32,429 bases of DNA, taken from the NCBI GenBank assembly GCA_902798425.1, contig CADBWR010000041.1, forward strand, positions 1 to 32,429. Direction: 5' to 3'. This document shows, one piece after another, positions 32,377 to 32,429 of the stretch. The position numbers were made by a program, and so were the translations under genes. The notes beneath the pieces are model-generated. The model had not been told where the DNA came from, searched no databases, and saw nothing but the letters and a program-made list of their open reading frames with translations. The stretch's first letter is position 1, and the number at the start of each line of letters is the position of its first letter. Origin of the DNA: an uncultured Bacteroidales bacterium (GTDB taxonomy: Bacteria; Bacteroidota; Bacteroidia; Bacteroidales; Bacteroidaceae).

Positions 32377-32429
32377 ATGAAACATGAATCAATCGTCGTC
32401 GTGTACGACAGTTGTCAGGCTATTGCTGA
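32377..32429 (+). CDS. Gene under the cobalamin riboswitch, cut by the window edge
   Basis: ATG 32377 begins MKHESIVVVYDSCQAIA and runs off the window after 17 codons. The start looks like the first strand and helix of an alpha/beta protein; no signal peptide is seen. Genes behind such riboswitches usually serve cobalamin synthesis, uptake or a B12-independent alternative. The product cannot be named from this fragment. Confidence 0.6.
   Translation, partial: MKHESIVVVYDSCQAIA

Overview
The window looks like a chromosomal segment of a Bacteroidales bacterium, most likely Prevotella or a close relative. The evidence is the many Bacteroidetes-type promoters (TTTG, 19-20 bp, TAnnTTTG), the SusX-like gut-commensal gene style (a secreted GH2 glycosidase, lipoproteins with a DUF1349 or DUF4827-like look, a five-repeat DUF349 protein), and family-specific protein signatures. 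The genus is inferred, not proven.

Positions 1-2360 are a prophage remnant. It holds the end of a tail-completion-like gene and a small two-gene cassette (616-1295) bounded on both sides by nearly identical combined terminator/promoter modules. A short structured RNA candidate (about 1349-1416) and the C-terminal part of a Mu gpF-like head protein with a toxin-like tail follow. The head-protein gene is cut off about 20 bp from the CRISPR array.

Positions 2380-9717 are a complete type II-C CRISPR-Cas locus. It has 20 identical 47-bp repeats and 19 spacers of 29-30 nt, then leftward cas9-cas1-cas2, and a tracrRNA gene divergent from cas9 with its own promoter and terminator. Each repeat carries a Bacteroidetes promoter-like sequence, so crRNAs may be started one by one.

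Positions 9718-12346 are accessory DNA: a hairpin, two gap-free 120-bp structured repeats flanking a DUF1349 lipoprotein gene, the scarred 3' end of a type IIG restriction-modification gene, a ParE-type toxin-antitoxin pair, and tandem repeats.

Positions 12347-31546 are mostly housekeeping. A leftward operon runs tonB-like, polyprenyl diphosphate synthase, tatD. Facing it is dsbD, which overlaps tail-to-tail with a zinc/cadmium-type P-ATPase gene. Between the ATPase and a secreted GH2 glycosidase lie two copies of a palindromic operator. Then come a broken nucleotidyltransferase gene, an NrnA-like DHH phosphoesterase, a hexapeptide acetyltransferase, a DUF4827-like lipoprotein, glmM, a DUF349 protein, corA, gltS and a YjbQ-family gene.

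Positions 31547-32429 hold a chloramphenicol-acetyltransferase gene reduced to its two ends, and a cobalamin riboswitch. The riboswitch is preceded by two tandem hairpins, seems to carry an inserted palindromic repeat, and leads into a gene cut by the window edge. Several dispersed palindromic repeats recur through the right half: inside tatD and dsbD, at the tonB/dsbD promoters, at the CAT promoter and in the riboswitch.
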